From positions 65,087-99,487 of the forward strand of contig REEN01000064.1 in NCBI GenBank assembly GCA_007695015.1: a stretch of 34,401 bases of DNA, written 5' to 3'. The notes beneath the pieces are model-generated. The model was not told where the DNA came from. It worked only from the letters and a program-made list of their open reading frames with translations, and made no database searches. The stretch comes from Marinilabiliales bacterium. GTDB taxonomy: Bacteria > Bacteroidota > Bacteroidia > Bacteroidales > PUMT01. Both the position numbers and the translations under genes were made by a program. Of this stretch, positions 7,273 through 16,078 are shown in pieces (within the stretch, counting starts at the first letter, position 1; each line of letters begins with the position of its first letter).

Positions 7273-8689
7273 TTAGTCCGTCCGACCGCAGGGTCCGTAC
7301 AAGAAATCTTTCAAAATCTTCAGATGGAAGCGGTGCAGGGGACATTAAAAGTTTGCCGTCACGGCCGATAAAATAGCAGGTTGGAAACATCCTTATATCA
7401 TAGTCCTTCAGAACCGAAGGCTGGTCGCCGTAAAAAAGGAAGTCCCAGTTGTAATCATTTTTTTCCAGGAAGCCGGTCATCGCTTCAAATTCCTCAGCAA
7501 TGAAAATTGTGACAATCCTGAAATGTTCGCCAAACCTTTCATCAAGACGCTGAAGCAGATCATATTCAGAAAGGCAGCTGTAACTTGCTGCTGTGCAAAA
7601 ATTGAGATACACATACTCTCCGTGATAATCTGACAGGTTTACAAAGACACCCTCCCGGTTTTTCATATTTATCTCAGGTGGTCTGAAACCGGTCATCAGC
7701 CGGGTAGTCTTCTCCCTTATATTCCGGGCTATATGAGCATGTTCCGGATAGTTTGTACTGACAGCCAGCGAATCAAGGATCCTGAGCAGCGCAGACCTGG
7801 AAAAGTCCGAACCATAGAATGAGTCATGCAGCCCCTTCAGCATTACCATCTCAAGCAGCCTGTCACCGCCAAGCACGTCGTCGTTCTGCAGCGTATTCAT
7901 TAATCTCGAATAACTTGCAAACTTGTTTATATCATCATGTATACTTTTACCCCTGGCCGTTCTGGCCAGGAACAGGAAGTAGTTATTGTATACCTGGTTA
8001 AAAAGCTCCATGTATGCAATATTGTCATAAAGTACGGGGGCATCCCTGAAGTAGTTGTCGGATATGCCGCGTGATGCTTCCACCCGGGCCATCATCCTGA
8101 AAAAGGCCATCCTGTATCTCCTGTAATCATCAAACCAATCATTTCCGGTACCGGAAAAAAGTCTTTCGTTTTCCAGGCTGACAGAGTCAAGTATTTGCTG
8201 ATCCCTTTGTGCAGTAAGAGCTAAGAAGGGTTCCCCGAAAAGGGTTTCATAATACCCGTCAAACTCACTGATAAGGTTGTTTAATTCGTCATCATCATGA
8301 TTTAAAACCGCAATATGGGTGGGAGTTCCTTCAAAATAGGGGTTAAGGGATTCCCAGCGTGTCCTGGGTGTTTTTTCAGGCAGAACAACCTGGTAATGCT
8401 TACCTGATTCAACGTACATATATAGATAATGAACACCCGAGTTTGAAAATACATATAAAGGATTATCCTTTGCAGCAGCAGTTGCTGAGAAGCTTTCAGT
8501 GCTGTCAACACTGATTGTGACAAAAACCTCCTCTGTAAAAGTTATGTTGTCTTTATGGTAATGGAATACAATATCATGTCCGGCATAACCGGGAGCATGA
8601 CCGGAAATCCTGACGCTGTCAGGGTGCCCCGAGGAAGTGCCGACCAGGGCAAACATAACTACAAGTATAAAAACAATCCGGATCTGCAT
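7265..8689 (-). CDS. Exported protein with C-terminal thioredoxin-like domain and degenerate CXXC
   Basis: A 474-residue protein with an N-terminal signal peptide (ending near TSSG), a long helical middle region and a TlpA/AhpC-like thioredoxin fold over about the last 135 residues. The fold is marked by FVNLSDYHGEYVYLNF, a FPTCYFIGRDG segment with the cis-proline (about Pro436) and a terminal helix. Where an active protein has CxxC, this one has Ser369-Tyr-Ser-Cys372: the attacking cysteine is serine, and a separate Cys lies four residues before it (Cys365). Ordinary disulfide reductase activity is therefore doubtful. The ATG at 8689 is preferred over a TTG at 8695. It starts 11 nt after coaD, so the two are probably co-transcribed. 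Confidence 0.8.
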   Translation of the reverse strand: MQIRIVFILVVMFALVGTSSGHPDSVRISGHAPGYAGHDIVFHYHKDNITFTEEVFVTISVDSTESFSATAAAKDNPLYVFSNSGVHYLYMYVESGKHYQVVLPEKTPRTRWESLNPYFEGTPTHIAVLNHDDDELNNLISEFDGYYETLFGEPFLALTAQRDQQILDSVSLENERLFSGTGNDWFDDYRRYRMAFFRMMARVEASRGISDNYFRDAPVLYDNIAYMELFNQVYNNYFLFLARTARGKSIHDDINKFASYSRLMNTLQNDDVLGGDRLLEMVMLKGLHDSFYGSDFSRSALLRILDSLAVSTNYPEHAHIARNIREKTTRLMTGFRPPEINMKNREGVFVNLSDYHGEYVYLNFCTAASYSCLSEYDLLQRLDERFGEHFRIVTIFIAEEFEAMTGFLEKNDYNWDFLFYGDQPSVLKDYDIRMFPTCYFIGRDGKLLMSPAPLPSEDFERFLVRTLRSDGLIR

Positions 8690-8700
8690 TATCAAAATAC

Positions 8701-9174
8701 TCAGGGTTTGAATTCAGCCAGTTTCACTCCAGGGGGAACAAACTTCGAGGCATCACCTCCGTGTCTGACTATATCACGAACAATTGTCGAGTTGACCGGG
8801 GTGTGTTCAGGCCTGGTTAGCAAAAAAACTGACTCAATACTATCATCCATGGCTTTGTTTACCTGGGCAATGGCTCTCTCAAACTCAAAGTCCGCCGCTG
8901 TGCGTAAGCCCCGCAAAATGAACCGGGCATCCTTCTTCCGGCAAAAATCAACAGTAAGTCCGCTGAACCATGTAACCTCCACCCTTGGTTCATTTTTAAA
9001 AACATTGCCGATCCACTCCAATCTTGTCTCCAGGGGGAAATAACCCTGTTTGCTCGAATTGTAACCAACCGAAACAATTATCCGGTCAAAGATGGAGAGG
9101 GCTCTGTTTACTATCGATTCGTGTCCAACGGTAAAAGGGTCAAAGGAGCCCGGAAAGATAGCTGTATTCTGCAT
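8701..9174 (-). CDS. coaD: Phosphopantetheine adenylyltransferase
   Basis: A 157-residue enzyme that transfers AMP from ATP to 4'-phosphopantetheine, the penultimate step of coenzyme A synthesis. The nucleotidyltransferase motif GSFDPFTVGH is at residues 9-18, RGLRTAADFEFE at about 89-100 is typical of CoaD, and the C-terminal NSTIVRDIV segment replaces the more usual SSTxVRE. Length is normal. A TAnnTTTG element lies about 50 nt upstream, and the thioredoxin-fold gene follows closely. Confidence 0.95.
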   Translation of the reverse strand: MQNTAIFPGSFDPFTVGHESIVNRALSIFDRIIVSVGYNSSKQGYFPLETRLEWIGNVFKNEPRVEVTWFSGLTVDFCRKKDARFILRGLRTAADFEFERAIAQVNKAMDDSIESVFLLTRPEHTPVNSTIVRDIVRHGGDASKFVPPGVKLAEFKP

Positions 9175-9223
9175 CGTATTTTTTTTTATTCTGCACTGGG
9201 ATCAGGGCAAAAGCTCATTAATG

Positions 9224-9231
9224 CAAATGTA
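9224..9231 (-). promoter_or_regulatory. -7 promoter element for coaD
   Basis: Minus-strand TACATTTG matches TAnnTTTG. The -33 region reads AGTTTT at the right distance, a poor match to TTTG. The predicted leader is about 43 nt and includes an A-rich run just before the ATG. Confidence 0.45.
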
Positions 9232-9271
9232 GTTCAAAGAAATATAAAACTTCGGAGTTTACTGTTGTAAT

Positions 9272-9817
9272 TTAATCGCCGTACGAAAAGGTCACACTGC
9301 CAAATATTGAATTCGCACTGATTAAAAGATGCGGTTTGTCGGACTCAAAATCATCAGACAAGAATCTTCCCCTTCCGAAAACAGGAGTGTTGACCCCCGG
9401 CATTTTAACCCCTGCAAATATCGCATCAACCGTTACAGAAACAGGAATGCCTTCGGGCAGATAAATTGTACTGGCTGAAAACAGGTTATTGATTCTCAGC
9501 TCCTTTTTTGTGTTAAGCCCTGACAGGTTATCCAGAATAACCACTGCCTTTGAAAAGACTATATGAAGGTCGCCGGGTAACGTATCCCCTGCCTGAATGG
9601 TCTCTGTTTTGAAAAATATCTCGTTCCCGGCAGTTTTTACCGGCCATGGCATTGGGTTGCCCGACAGAAGCCTGATACCGGTAAGTATCACCAAGAGGCC
9701 AAAAATGGTCCTCAAAACAGGGAACCTAAGGTTGAATATAACCCTGGCAAGCAAAACACCTCCGCAAAGCACCAGGAATATGCCCCAAAAAGCCAGGTTA
9801 TCAATCTGCATAAACAT
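9272..9817 (-). CDS. LiaF-like membrane protein
   Basis: About 181 residues: two hydrophobic segments near the N-terminus (about residues 6-27 and 31-52), then a soluble beta-rich domain resembling the LiaF C-terminal / DUF2154 domain. Alternating strands and the closing pattern (NSIFGSVTFSYGD) are typical. LiaF proteins sense or restrain cell-envelope stress signalling in Firmicutes; in Bacteroidota the role is unclear, and no LiaRS-type two-component genes are present here. The ATG at 9817 lies 2 nt after the lon stop, implying translational coupling; a second ATG at 9811 is equally possible. Confidence 0.65.
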   Translation of the reverse strand: MFMQIDNLAFWGIFLVLCGGVLLARVIFNLRFPVLRTIFGLLVILTGIRLLSGNPMPWPVKTAGNEIFFKTETIQAGDTLPGDLHIVFSKAVVILDNLSGLNTKKELRINNLFSASTIYLPEGIPVSVTVDAIFAGVKMPGVNTPVFGRGRFLSDDFESDKPHLLISANSIFGSVTFSYGD

Positions 9818-9819
9818 GA

Positions 9820-12285
9820 TCAAAGGCCTTCCATGAATGCGGGCTCACTGACCTTCTCCTTCAGCAGAGCTATATCGAGCACATCCAGTATGGTTTTAAC
9901 ATAATGGAAGTTAATTCCCCTGAGATATATTTCATTTATCTTCTCCATATCCTTTTTGTTATCCTCCGAAAGGATAACATTTGTAATATTCGCCCTTTTC
10001 GCAGCCAGTATCTTCTCTTTAATGCCGCCTACCGGCAGCACCCTGCCGCGAAGGGTTATCTCACCGGTCATTGCGGTTGCCTTCCTGATTTTCCTTCGCG
10101 TAAAAGCAGAGGCCATCGAAGTGACCATTGTTATGCCTGCTGAGGGGCCGTCTTTTGGTATCGCTCCTTCGGGTACATGAATATGGACATTAACCTTCTC
10201 AAATATTTCCGGGTCAAGATTCATGTATCCGGCGTGAGATTTGAGGTATTCGTGGGCAAGCTGGGCAGATTCCTTCATCACATCGCCCAGGTTGCCGGTA
10301 ATAGTAAGGTTTCCTTTGCCTTTGCTAAGGCTGGTCTCCACAAAAAGTATCTCGCCTCCCGAGGGAGTTACGGCAAGACCTGTAACCACCCCGGCAAGAT
10401 CATTACCCTGATAGAAATCCTTATTGTATTCCGGCGGCCCCATCAACTTCCTTACAAGTTCGGCTGAAACCTTCCTGCCGGGCTCTTCACCAAATGCGAC
10501 CATTTTGGCAACACCCCTGATAATCTTGGCAATCTTCTTGTCAAGTTCCCTTACTCCTGATTCCCTGGTATAGTTTTCAACTATCACTTCAAGAACTTTC
10601 GCGGTAAAAGATAGAGCTTTGGCGCCCATTCCATGATTCTCAAGTTGTTTGGGAACCAAATGCCGGCGTGCAATCTCAACTTTTTCTTCAACAATGTACC
10701 CGTTCACGTTAATGATCTCCATCCTGTCCCTCAGCGCAGGATGAATTGTATTTACCGTATTGGCGGTTGCTATAAACATTACCCTCGATAAGTCATAATC
10801 AAGTTCCAGGTAGTTGTCATGAAAAGCAAAGTTCTGCTCAGGGTCAAGCACCTCCAGCAGAGCCGAAGCCGGATCGCCATGCACATCACGTCCCACCTTG
10901 TCTATCTCATCAAGGATGAAGACAGGGTTTGATGTTTTTACCCTCTTGATGTTCTGGATTATCCTTCCGGGCATTGCACCAATATAAGTTTTCCTGTGAC
11001 CCCGTATTTCAGACTCATCATGCAGCCCCCCGAGCGACATTCTTGAAAATTTCCTCCCGATTGCTGATGCGACCGATTTTCCGAGCGATGTTTTCCCTAC
11101 TCCCGGAGGACCTACAAGGCAAATTATCGGAGATTTCATGTCGCCCTTAAGTTTGAGCACGGCCAGATGTTCCAGTATCCTCTCCTTAACACTCTCAAGT
11201 CCGCTATGATCCCTGTCAAGAATCCTCCGTGCCCTTTTCAGGTCAAAATTATCCTTTGAATACTCTCTCCAGGGCAGCTCCAGGAGAAGATGCACATAGT
11301 TTACCTGTACAGAATATTCCCCGGAGGCAGGATTAAGACGTTGCAGCTTTACCAGCTCCTTCTCAAAGGCCTCGCCCGTCTCCTTTGACCACTTCTTTTT
11401 CGAAGCCCTGTCACGCATCTCGGCTATCTCCTTCTCCATCGGATTACCCCCAAGCTCATTCTGGATGGTCTTCATCTGCTGGTGCAGGAGGTATTCCCTC
11501 TGTTGCTGATCGAGCTCCGATTTAACCTTTGACTGTATATCCTTTTTAAGTTCCAGCATCTGTACTTCCCTGCTCAAATGCTCCAGGAGCATTTCGGCCC
11601 TTTTGTACAGCTGATCTATTTCCAGTAATTTCTGTTTTGCAGAAATGTCAACATCCGAATTGGAACAGATGAAATTGATTAGAAAAGTGGAACTCTCAAT
11701 ATTCTTGACTGCAAAAGATGCTTCAGGGGGAATATTGGTAGATAGTGTTATTATCTTAAGCGACAAATCCTTCAATGACCCGATCAGTGCCTGAAACTTA
11801 TTGTCCTTTCGCTTTGGTACCACATCATCAAGTCCACGCACACTGGCTTTAATATAAGGCTTCTCTGTTACCAGGCCTGTAACCTCAAAACGTTTTTTGC
11901 CCTGTATTATAACAGACGTGGCCCCGTCAGGCATCTCAAGTATCTTAAGTATCTGTGCAACTGTACCGACCTTGTACAGATCATCCAGGGAGGGATTGTC
12001 GGTCTCCATGTCCTTTTGTGCCAGGGCGCCTACCAGCTTGTTTCCCTTATAAGCATCGCGTACCAGCTTAATTGATTTCTCACGTCCGACAGTTATGGGT
12101 ATTATAACCCCGGGGAACAGCACTGAGTTCCTGAGGGGCAGCAGTGGAAGAATTTCAGGCACCTCGGTACGGCTGAGCATATCTTCATCTTCCTCCGAAA
12201 TAAGCGTAATATAGTCAGCATCCTCATCTCCCGGATTACCCCCCAGAATATCTGACCATAATAGATCTGTATGTTTTTTCCTCAT
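9820..12285 (-). CDS. lon: ATP-dependent serine protease Lon
   Basis: An 821-residue LonA-type AAA+ protease that removes misfolded and regulatory proteins in the cytoplasm. The N-terminal substrate-binding domain spans about residues 42-250, followed by a coiled-coil-like helical region with [16 protein letters not shown]. Walker [10 protein letters not shown] is at 392-400, and Walker B gives [10 protein letters not shown]. The protease domain has the catalytic dyad Ser715 in PKDGPSAG and Lys758 in GGIKEK. The first ~40 residues are acidic and variable. Its promoter lies against the rpmE2 terminator, and the LiaF-like gene follows with a 2-nt gap. Confidence 0.97.
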   Translation of the reverse strand: MRKKHTDLLWSDILGGNPGDEDADYITLISEEDEDMLSRTEVPEILPLLPLRNSVLFPGVIIPITVGREKSIKLVRDAYKGNKLVGALAQKDMETDNPSLDDLYKVGTVAQILKILEMPDGATSVIIQGKKRFEVTGLVTEKPYIKASVRGLDDVVPKRKDNKFQALIGSLKDLSLKIITLSTNIPPEASFAVKNIESSTFLINFICSNSDVDISAKQKLLEIDQLYKRAEMLLEHLSREVQMLELKKDIQSKVKSELDQQQREYLLHQQMKTIQNELGGNPMEKEIAEMRDRASKKKWSKETGEAFEKELVKLQRLNPASGEYSVQVNYVHLLLELPWREYSKDNFDLKRARRILDRDHSGLESVKERILEHLAVLKLKGDMKSPIICLVGPPGVGKTSLGKSVASAIGRKFSRMSLGGLHDESEIRGHRKTYIGAMPGRIIQNIKRVKTSNPVFILDEIDKVGRDVHGDPASALLEVLDPEQNFAFHDNYLELDYDLSRVMFIATANTVNTIHPALRDRMEIINVNGYIVEEKVEIARRHLVPKQLENHGMGAKALSFTAKVLEVIVENYTRESGVRELDKKIAKIIRGVAKMVAFGEEPGRKVSAELVRKLMGPPEYNKDFYQGNDLAGVVTGLAVTPSGGEILFVETSLSKGKGNLTITGNLGDVMKESAQLAHEYLKSHAGYMNLDPEIFEKVNVHIHVPEGAIPKDGPSAGITMVTSMASAFTRRKIRKATAMTGEITLRGRVLPVGGIKEKILAAKRANITNVILSEDNKKDMEKINEIYLRGINFHYVKTILDVLDIALLKEKVSEPAFMEGL

Positions 12286-12314
12286 TTTACAATTTAATCA
12301 GTCATTAGTATAAA

Positions 12315-12343
12315 CAAAATTATCCGGCTTTGGTTCGCACAAA
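12315..12343 (-). promoter_or_regulatory. Promoter for lon
   Basis: On the minus strand TTTG (12343..12340) is followed after 17 nt by TAATTTTG (12322..12315). The -7 element is a full match; the spacing is 2 nt short of the usual 19. The TTTG is the end of the T-run of the rpmE2 terminator. Confidence 0.5.
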
Positions 12344-12365
12344 AAAACCCCGCACTGGCAGGGTT
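12341..12365 (-). terminator. Rho-independent terminator after rpmE2
   Basis: On the minus strand AACCCTGC (12365..12358), a CAGT loop and GCGGGGTT (12353..12346) form an 8-bp stem with one G-U pair, followed directly by a run of T. It lies 29 nt past the rpmE2 stop. Confidence 0.85.
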
Positions 12366-12393
12366 TATTTTAGGTTTTCACTGATTATTAGCC

Positions 12394-12657
12394 TCACTTT
12401 TTCTTATCCATGTGTTTCTTGTATCGGTTCATGAACTTATCAACCCGTCCGGCAGTGTCAACCAGTTTCATCTTGCCTGTATAAAAGGGGTGTGAGGTGT
12501 TTGATATTTCAAGCTTGAACAACGGATACTCCTTACCGTCATCAAGTTTTATGGTCTCCTTGGTCGGAGCCGTAGACCTCGAAATAAAATACTGATCATT
12601 GGACATATCCTTGAACACCACAAGGCGATAATTTTCAGGATGAGTTTCTTTCTTCAT
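12394..12657 (-). CDS. rpmE2: 50S ribosomal protein L31 type B
   Basis: An 87-residue ribosomal protein of the zinc-independent L31 type B. It has the type B features [12 protein letters not shown] near the N-terminus and [12 protein letters not shown] in the middle, and it lacks the cysteines of type A. It has a very good promoter on one side and a strong terminator on the other, so it is probably a single-gene unit. Confidence 0.95.
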   Translation of the reverse strand: MKKETHPENYRLVVFKDMSNDQYFISRSTAPTKETIKLDDGKEYPLFKLEISNTSHPFYTGKMKLVDTAGRVDKFMNRYKKHMDKKK

Positions 12658-12680
12658 ATCTTAAAGTTTTTATCGGAGTG

Positions 12681-12711
12681 CAAAGATAATTTTTGTATTT
12701 ATAATTACAAA
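12681..12711 (-). promoter_or_regulatory. Strong Bacteroidota promoter for rpmE2
   Basis: On the minus strand TTTG (12711..12708), exactly 19 nt, then TATCTTTG (12688..12681). Both elements and the spacing fit the consensus. The start would fall near 12675, giving a leader of about 18 nt. Confidence 0.8.
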
Positions 12712-12758
12712 ATATTTTACAGCTTAATCCACTCAAACATCAGTCAATATCAGCGGGC

Positions 12759-14240
12759 CTAAAAGCCTGTACTTATCTCAAACAGGTGTGCCAGCTTCTC
12801 TTCCGACAGTTCAGGAAAACTTTTGTGTACAAACTCATTTTTTTTGAGCTCATGCCGGTACCCTGACGCAAGTGTTTTATGATTGAGGGTAATATCCCTT
12901 ACCGCTTCGATTATATAGCCAATCTCTTTGTCAGTCGTTGTGGGGTGCAGGGACATCCTTACCCAGCCGGGTTTGGATGACAGGTCGCCGTGATTGATCA
13001 TATCGGTTATCTCCTGAGACTTTTCATGGCTCACCTCAAGTAAAAAATGTCCGTAGGTACCTGCGCATGCACAACCCCCGCGAACCTGAATGCCAAATTT
13101 GTCGTTGAGAAGCTTCACAAAAAGGTTGTAGTGAATATCGGAATGGTAAAACGAAAACACGGCAAGCCTGTCCTCGACATTGTCGGCAAGTATTTTAATG
13201 CCCTCAATGCTTCGCAGTTCATTAAACACCCTGTTCACTATCTCCCCCTCCCTCTCAATGATATTTGATGTACCCATAAGCTCCTTCAATTCGATTGCCA
13301 GTGCCGCCCTTATTGCCTGCAGAAAACCAGGGGTACCTCCATCTTCCCGTGCCTCGATATCATCAACATATTTATACTTGCCCCAGGGATTGGTCCAATC
13401 CACCGTCCCTCCTCCTGAGTCGTCGGGTGATTCACTGTTGTAGAGGCTTGCATCAAAAATAAGCACTCCCGATGATCCCGGTCCTCCAAGGAACTTGTGA
13501 GGAGAAAAATAGATCGCATCAAGCTTCTCCATAGGATCAGGCGGATGCATATCAATATCGACATAAGGTGCGGAAGCGGCAAAGTCGACAAAACACACCC
13601 CTCCATGTTCATGCATTATCCTGGCAAGCTGTCGGTAAGGGGTCTTTATACCTGTAACATTTGAACAGGCTGTGAATGCCCCTATCTTAAATTTCCTGTT
13701 GGTGTAATCCTTCAGTTTGGTCCTGAGCGAATCGAGGTTCACCAAAAGGTTTTCATCAGGTTCAATCAGCACCACATCGGCAATCGTCTCATACCATGAG
13801 GTGTGGTTGGAGTGATGTTCCATATGGGTAAGGAACACGACTGGCCTGTCAATTTCCCTGAGGCATTCCCTGTTCATGAGCTTTCCGCAGCCCTTAAGTC
13901 CCAGTATCCTCTGAAGCTTGTTTACAACAGTTGTCATACCGCTGCCTGCAGTAATTATCACATCGTTGGATCCGGCGTTGACATGTTTTTTTATAATCTT
14001 CTGGGCCAGATGGTAGCAGTGTGTAGTGTGGCTGCCGTTATGACTCGTTTCGGTATGGGTATTCCCCACAAAGGGCCCGAAAACGCCCGACATCCTGGCT
14101 TCTATGTCGGCGTAAAGCCTGCCGCTCGCAATCCAGTCAGCATAAATAACCTTCTGAAGTCCAAAAGGCGATTCAAAAGATGCATCCACACCTACAATCC
14201 TCTGTCTGAACGGAGTAAAATATTTCTCTAGTTCGGTCAT
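12759..14240 (-). CDS. Class V aminotransferase-fold PLP enzyme (cysteine desulfurase-like)
   Basis: A 493-residue fold-type I PLP protein. The PLP lysine is Lys249 in SPHKFLGG, the cofactor Asp219 is in VDFAASAPY, and an EHHSN motif (141-145) carries the ring-stacking His. A Cys-rich loop RGGCACAG (387-394) resembles the SufS/CsdA region, but the protein is about 90 residues longer than cysteine desulfurases and has an extra C-terminal tail. The substrate is not predictable; it may be a desulfurase or another class V lyase or aminotransferase. The ATG at 14240 is preferred over a TTG-initiated extension to 14303. It has its own promoter element and no close operon partner. Confidence 0.8.
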   Translation of the reverse strand: MTELEKYFTPFRQRIVGVDASFESPFGLQKVIYADWIASGRLYADIEARMSGVFGPFVGNTHTETSHNGSHTTHCYHLAQKIIKKHVNAGSNDVIITAGSGMTTVVNKLQRILGLKGCGKLMNRECLREIDRPVVFLTHMEHHSNHTSWYETIADVVLIEPDENLLVNLDSLRTKLKDYTNRKFKIGAFTACSNVTGIKTPYRQLARIMHEHGGVCFVDFAASAPYVDIDMHPPDPMEKLDAIYFSPHKFLGGPGSSGVLIFDASLYNSESPDDSGGGTVDWTNPWGKYKYVDDIEAREDGGTPGFLQAIRAALAIELKELMGTSNIIEREGEIVNRVFNELRSIEGIKILADNVEDRLAVFSFYHSDIHYNLFVKLLNDKFGIQVRGGCACAGTYGHFLLEVSHEKSQEITDMINHGDLSSKPGWVRMSLHPTTTDKEIGYIIEAVRDITLNHKTLASGYRHELKKNEFVHKSFPELSEEKLAHLFEISTGF

Positions 14241-14300
14241 TTTTTCATACTTTAGTATATACAGCTGGCTGCCTTTGCATCTGCAACCTCCGGCATCCTG

Positions 14301-14308
14301 CAAATTTA
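14301..14308 (-). promoter_or_regulatory. -7 promoter element for the class V PLP gene
   Basis: Minus-strand TAAATTTG matches TAnnTTTG, about 60 nt before the ATG at 14240. The -33 region is not a clear TTTG. Confidence 0.4.
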
Positions 14309-14376
14309 ATCCCGTTTAACATTTAAAAACGTGATAAATACCATGTTTTGTGACACACCACCCGGCATTGACCTCA

Positions 14377-15720
14377 TTAATAAAATTCTATGATCCTCAT
14401 GGCGATTAGCAGAAATACAACTATGATAAGAAAGGAATACCCGAGATAAATGCCTACCGGAATATACTCCCATGGCTTTATTTTAAGCCTGAAATAATTA
14501 TATAACACGAGGATCAGTTTCTCAACAAAGAAAACAATCGCGGTTGCCAGGGCAACCCCTAGAAGGCCATAGTGCCCGATGAGAAAAATACTCAGCGACA
14601 CATTAAGAATTATCTCAACCAGTGATGCGCCCATCACTACCCTTGTCTTCTTCAGTCCTATCAGTATTGTCTGGGGGAAAAGCAACCGGCTCGTGATCAG
14701 CAGCAGATATACCATGAACACATCGGCGCTGCGTGAAAACTCCGGACTGAAAAGATTGACATAAATCACTTTGCTGAAGAAAAGCAGTAATATGGAAACA
14801 GGGAAGAGTATGTGCATCAGACGGGCTGACCTTTTTTTAATATTAACAAGTGCCGGCCTGATCCTGCCCGGATCAGAAAACTCAGGCAGCATGGCATTGC
14901 TCAGGCCGTTGGCCATCAATATTACCAGCGGCATCTCCTTGGCACCAAATCTGAAAAGTGCAAAGTTCGCCGAATCATAAAATGCCGTTATGATCACGCC
15001 GTCAATATACTGTGCCGAGCCGCTCAGGAGTGAACTGATAATAAGCGGCATCCCCAGGGATATATGTTCTTTCATGAAGCCGGGTGAAAACCTCCATTTG
15101 GCATGTCTTTTGAGCAGCACGCCAAGCCAGAGCAACCTGAGGACGGATATTCCTATCAGGCCCCAGACAGCATATTCAACAGGGTAACCGGCCAGAACAG
15201 GCAGTGTTACCATTGCAAGCTGAACGGCGAATGTAACAACACCGTAAATAACCATGTTGGCAGGACGGTTCTTAAGAAGGTATATATACTCAATTAGGTG
15301 CCCGGGATTGCTTATAAGTACATATACGAACACCAGATTCATGAAGGTGATATCCCTTACTCCCTCAAAAAGGTGAAAGGCCCTCTGAAAAAGAACACAG
15401 AAAATGAATGCAAGAAAGCTGAATGCGGAAAGCAGGAGGAACGCATTGAAAAGCTCGGGTGACTTCGACTTCCTGTTGAGAGATACAACCCTGAATGCCT
15501 TGTTGCTGTTGTATAGCGGGAGAAGAGACTGGATCAGTCCGTTAACCCAGAAAAAACTCACCGCGCTTGCAATGAAAAGCGAAAGCTCATAATAACCTAT
15601 CTCGGCCACTGAAAGCGAACTACGTGCAAAGATCACGCTTATCAGGAGAAATGTGGTAAACCTCAGGACCTGGAATGCCTGGAGGCTTCCCACATTTGAT
15701 ATTTTCTTCAGAAAAACCAA
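14377..15720 (-). CDS. Polysaccharide/oligosaccharide flippase-like membrane protein
   Basis: A 447-residue membrane protein with about twelve hydrophobic segments spread over its whole length, in the pattern of the MATE-related Wzx/RfbX polysaccharide exporters that flip lipid-linked glycans across the inner membrane. No glycosyltransferase genes lie nearby, so it is an orphan flippase. No in-frame ATG is available near the N-terminus: an in-frame TAA stops the frame 15 nt before the TTG at 15720, which is the most likely start, and a GTG ten codons in is the main alternative. Upstream TATATTTA (15751..15744) is a near-match to a -7 element. Confidence 0.8.
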   Translation of the reverse strand: MVFLKKISNVGSLQAFQVLRFTTFLLISVIFARSSLSVAEIGYYELSLFIASAVSFFWVNGLIQSLLPLYNSNKAFRVVSLNRKSKSPELFNAFLLLSAFSFLAFIFCVLFQRAFHLFEGVRDITFMNLVFVYVLISNPGHLIEYIYLLKNRPANMVIYGVVTFAVQLAMVTLPVLAGYPVEYAVWGLIGISVLRLLWLGVLLKRHAKWRFSPGFMKEHISLGMPLIISSLLSGSAQYIDGVIITAFYDSANFALFRFGAKEMPLVILMANGLSNAMLPEFSDPGRIRPALVNIKKRSARLMHILFPVSILLLFFSKVIYVNLFSPEFSRSADVFMVYLLLITSRLLFPQTILIGLKKTRVVMGASLVEIILNVSLSIFLIGHYGLLGVALATAIVFFVEKLILVLYNYFRLKIKPWEYIPVGIYLGYSFLIIVVFLLIAMRIIEFY

Positions 15721-15790
15721 GTCTTGTATATTGTTTTAGTGGGTAAATATATGGATAAAATATATTCCTGATCCATAAATGGTATTGTGG

Positions 15791-15823
15791 TTGTCTATAC
15801 TTAAAAATTAATATTTATCTTTG
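15791..15823 (+). promoter_or_regulatory. Promoter for tRNA-His
   Basis: TTG at 15791-15793, 22 nt, then TATCTTTG (15816-15823), a full -7 match. It ends 12 nt before the tRNA. Confidence 0.6.
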
Positions 15824-15835
15824 CACTCGCAAAAT

Positions 15836-15911
15836 GGTGGTCGTAGCTCAGTAGGTTAGAGCGTCAGATTGTGGCTCTGAAGGTCGCCGGTTCGAATCCG
15901 GTCTTCCACCC
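15836..15911 (+). tRNA. tRNA-His (anticodon GTG)
   Basis: A cloverleaf can be drawn: acceptor GTGGTCG, D arm GCTC/GAGC, anticodon stem TCAGA/TCTGA around loop TTGTGGC with anticodon GTG, and T arm GCCGG-TTCGAAT-CCGGT. A G at 15836 can serve as the extra G(-1) of tRNA-His, opposite C73 at 15910. Two acceptor pairs (5-68 and 6-67) are non-Watson-Crick as read. The 3' CCA is not encoded. A strong terminator follows. Confidence 0.95.
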
Positions 15912-15927
15912 GTAAAAATGAAAACCT

Positions 15928-15971
15928 GAGAGTGGGGTTGCTGCCATCATGGTACAGCCCCACTCTCTTTT
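15928..15971 (+). terminator. Rho-independent terminator after tRNA-His
   Basis: GAGAGTGGGG (15928-15937) pairs perfectly with CCCCACTCTC (15958-15967), a 10-bp stem extended inward by CTG/CAG, followed by TTTTC. It lies 17 nt after the tRNA. Confidence 0.9.
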
Positions 15972-16033
15972 CATTCATCCCTTCTTAAAACTATCACTGC
16001 ACGTCCATTTTCGGCATATTAAGGTATATTGAG

Positions 16034-16041
16034 TAATTTTG
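16034..16041 (+). promoter_or_regulatory. -7 promoter element for rtcB
   Basis: TAATTTTG matches TAnnTTTG, 37 nt before the rtcB ATG. A TTTTCG at 16008-16013 is a weak -33 candidate. Confidence 0.45.
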
Positions 16042-16078
16042 TTTATATAACGGAAGGCAATTATCAAATTCAGCAGAT

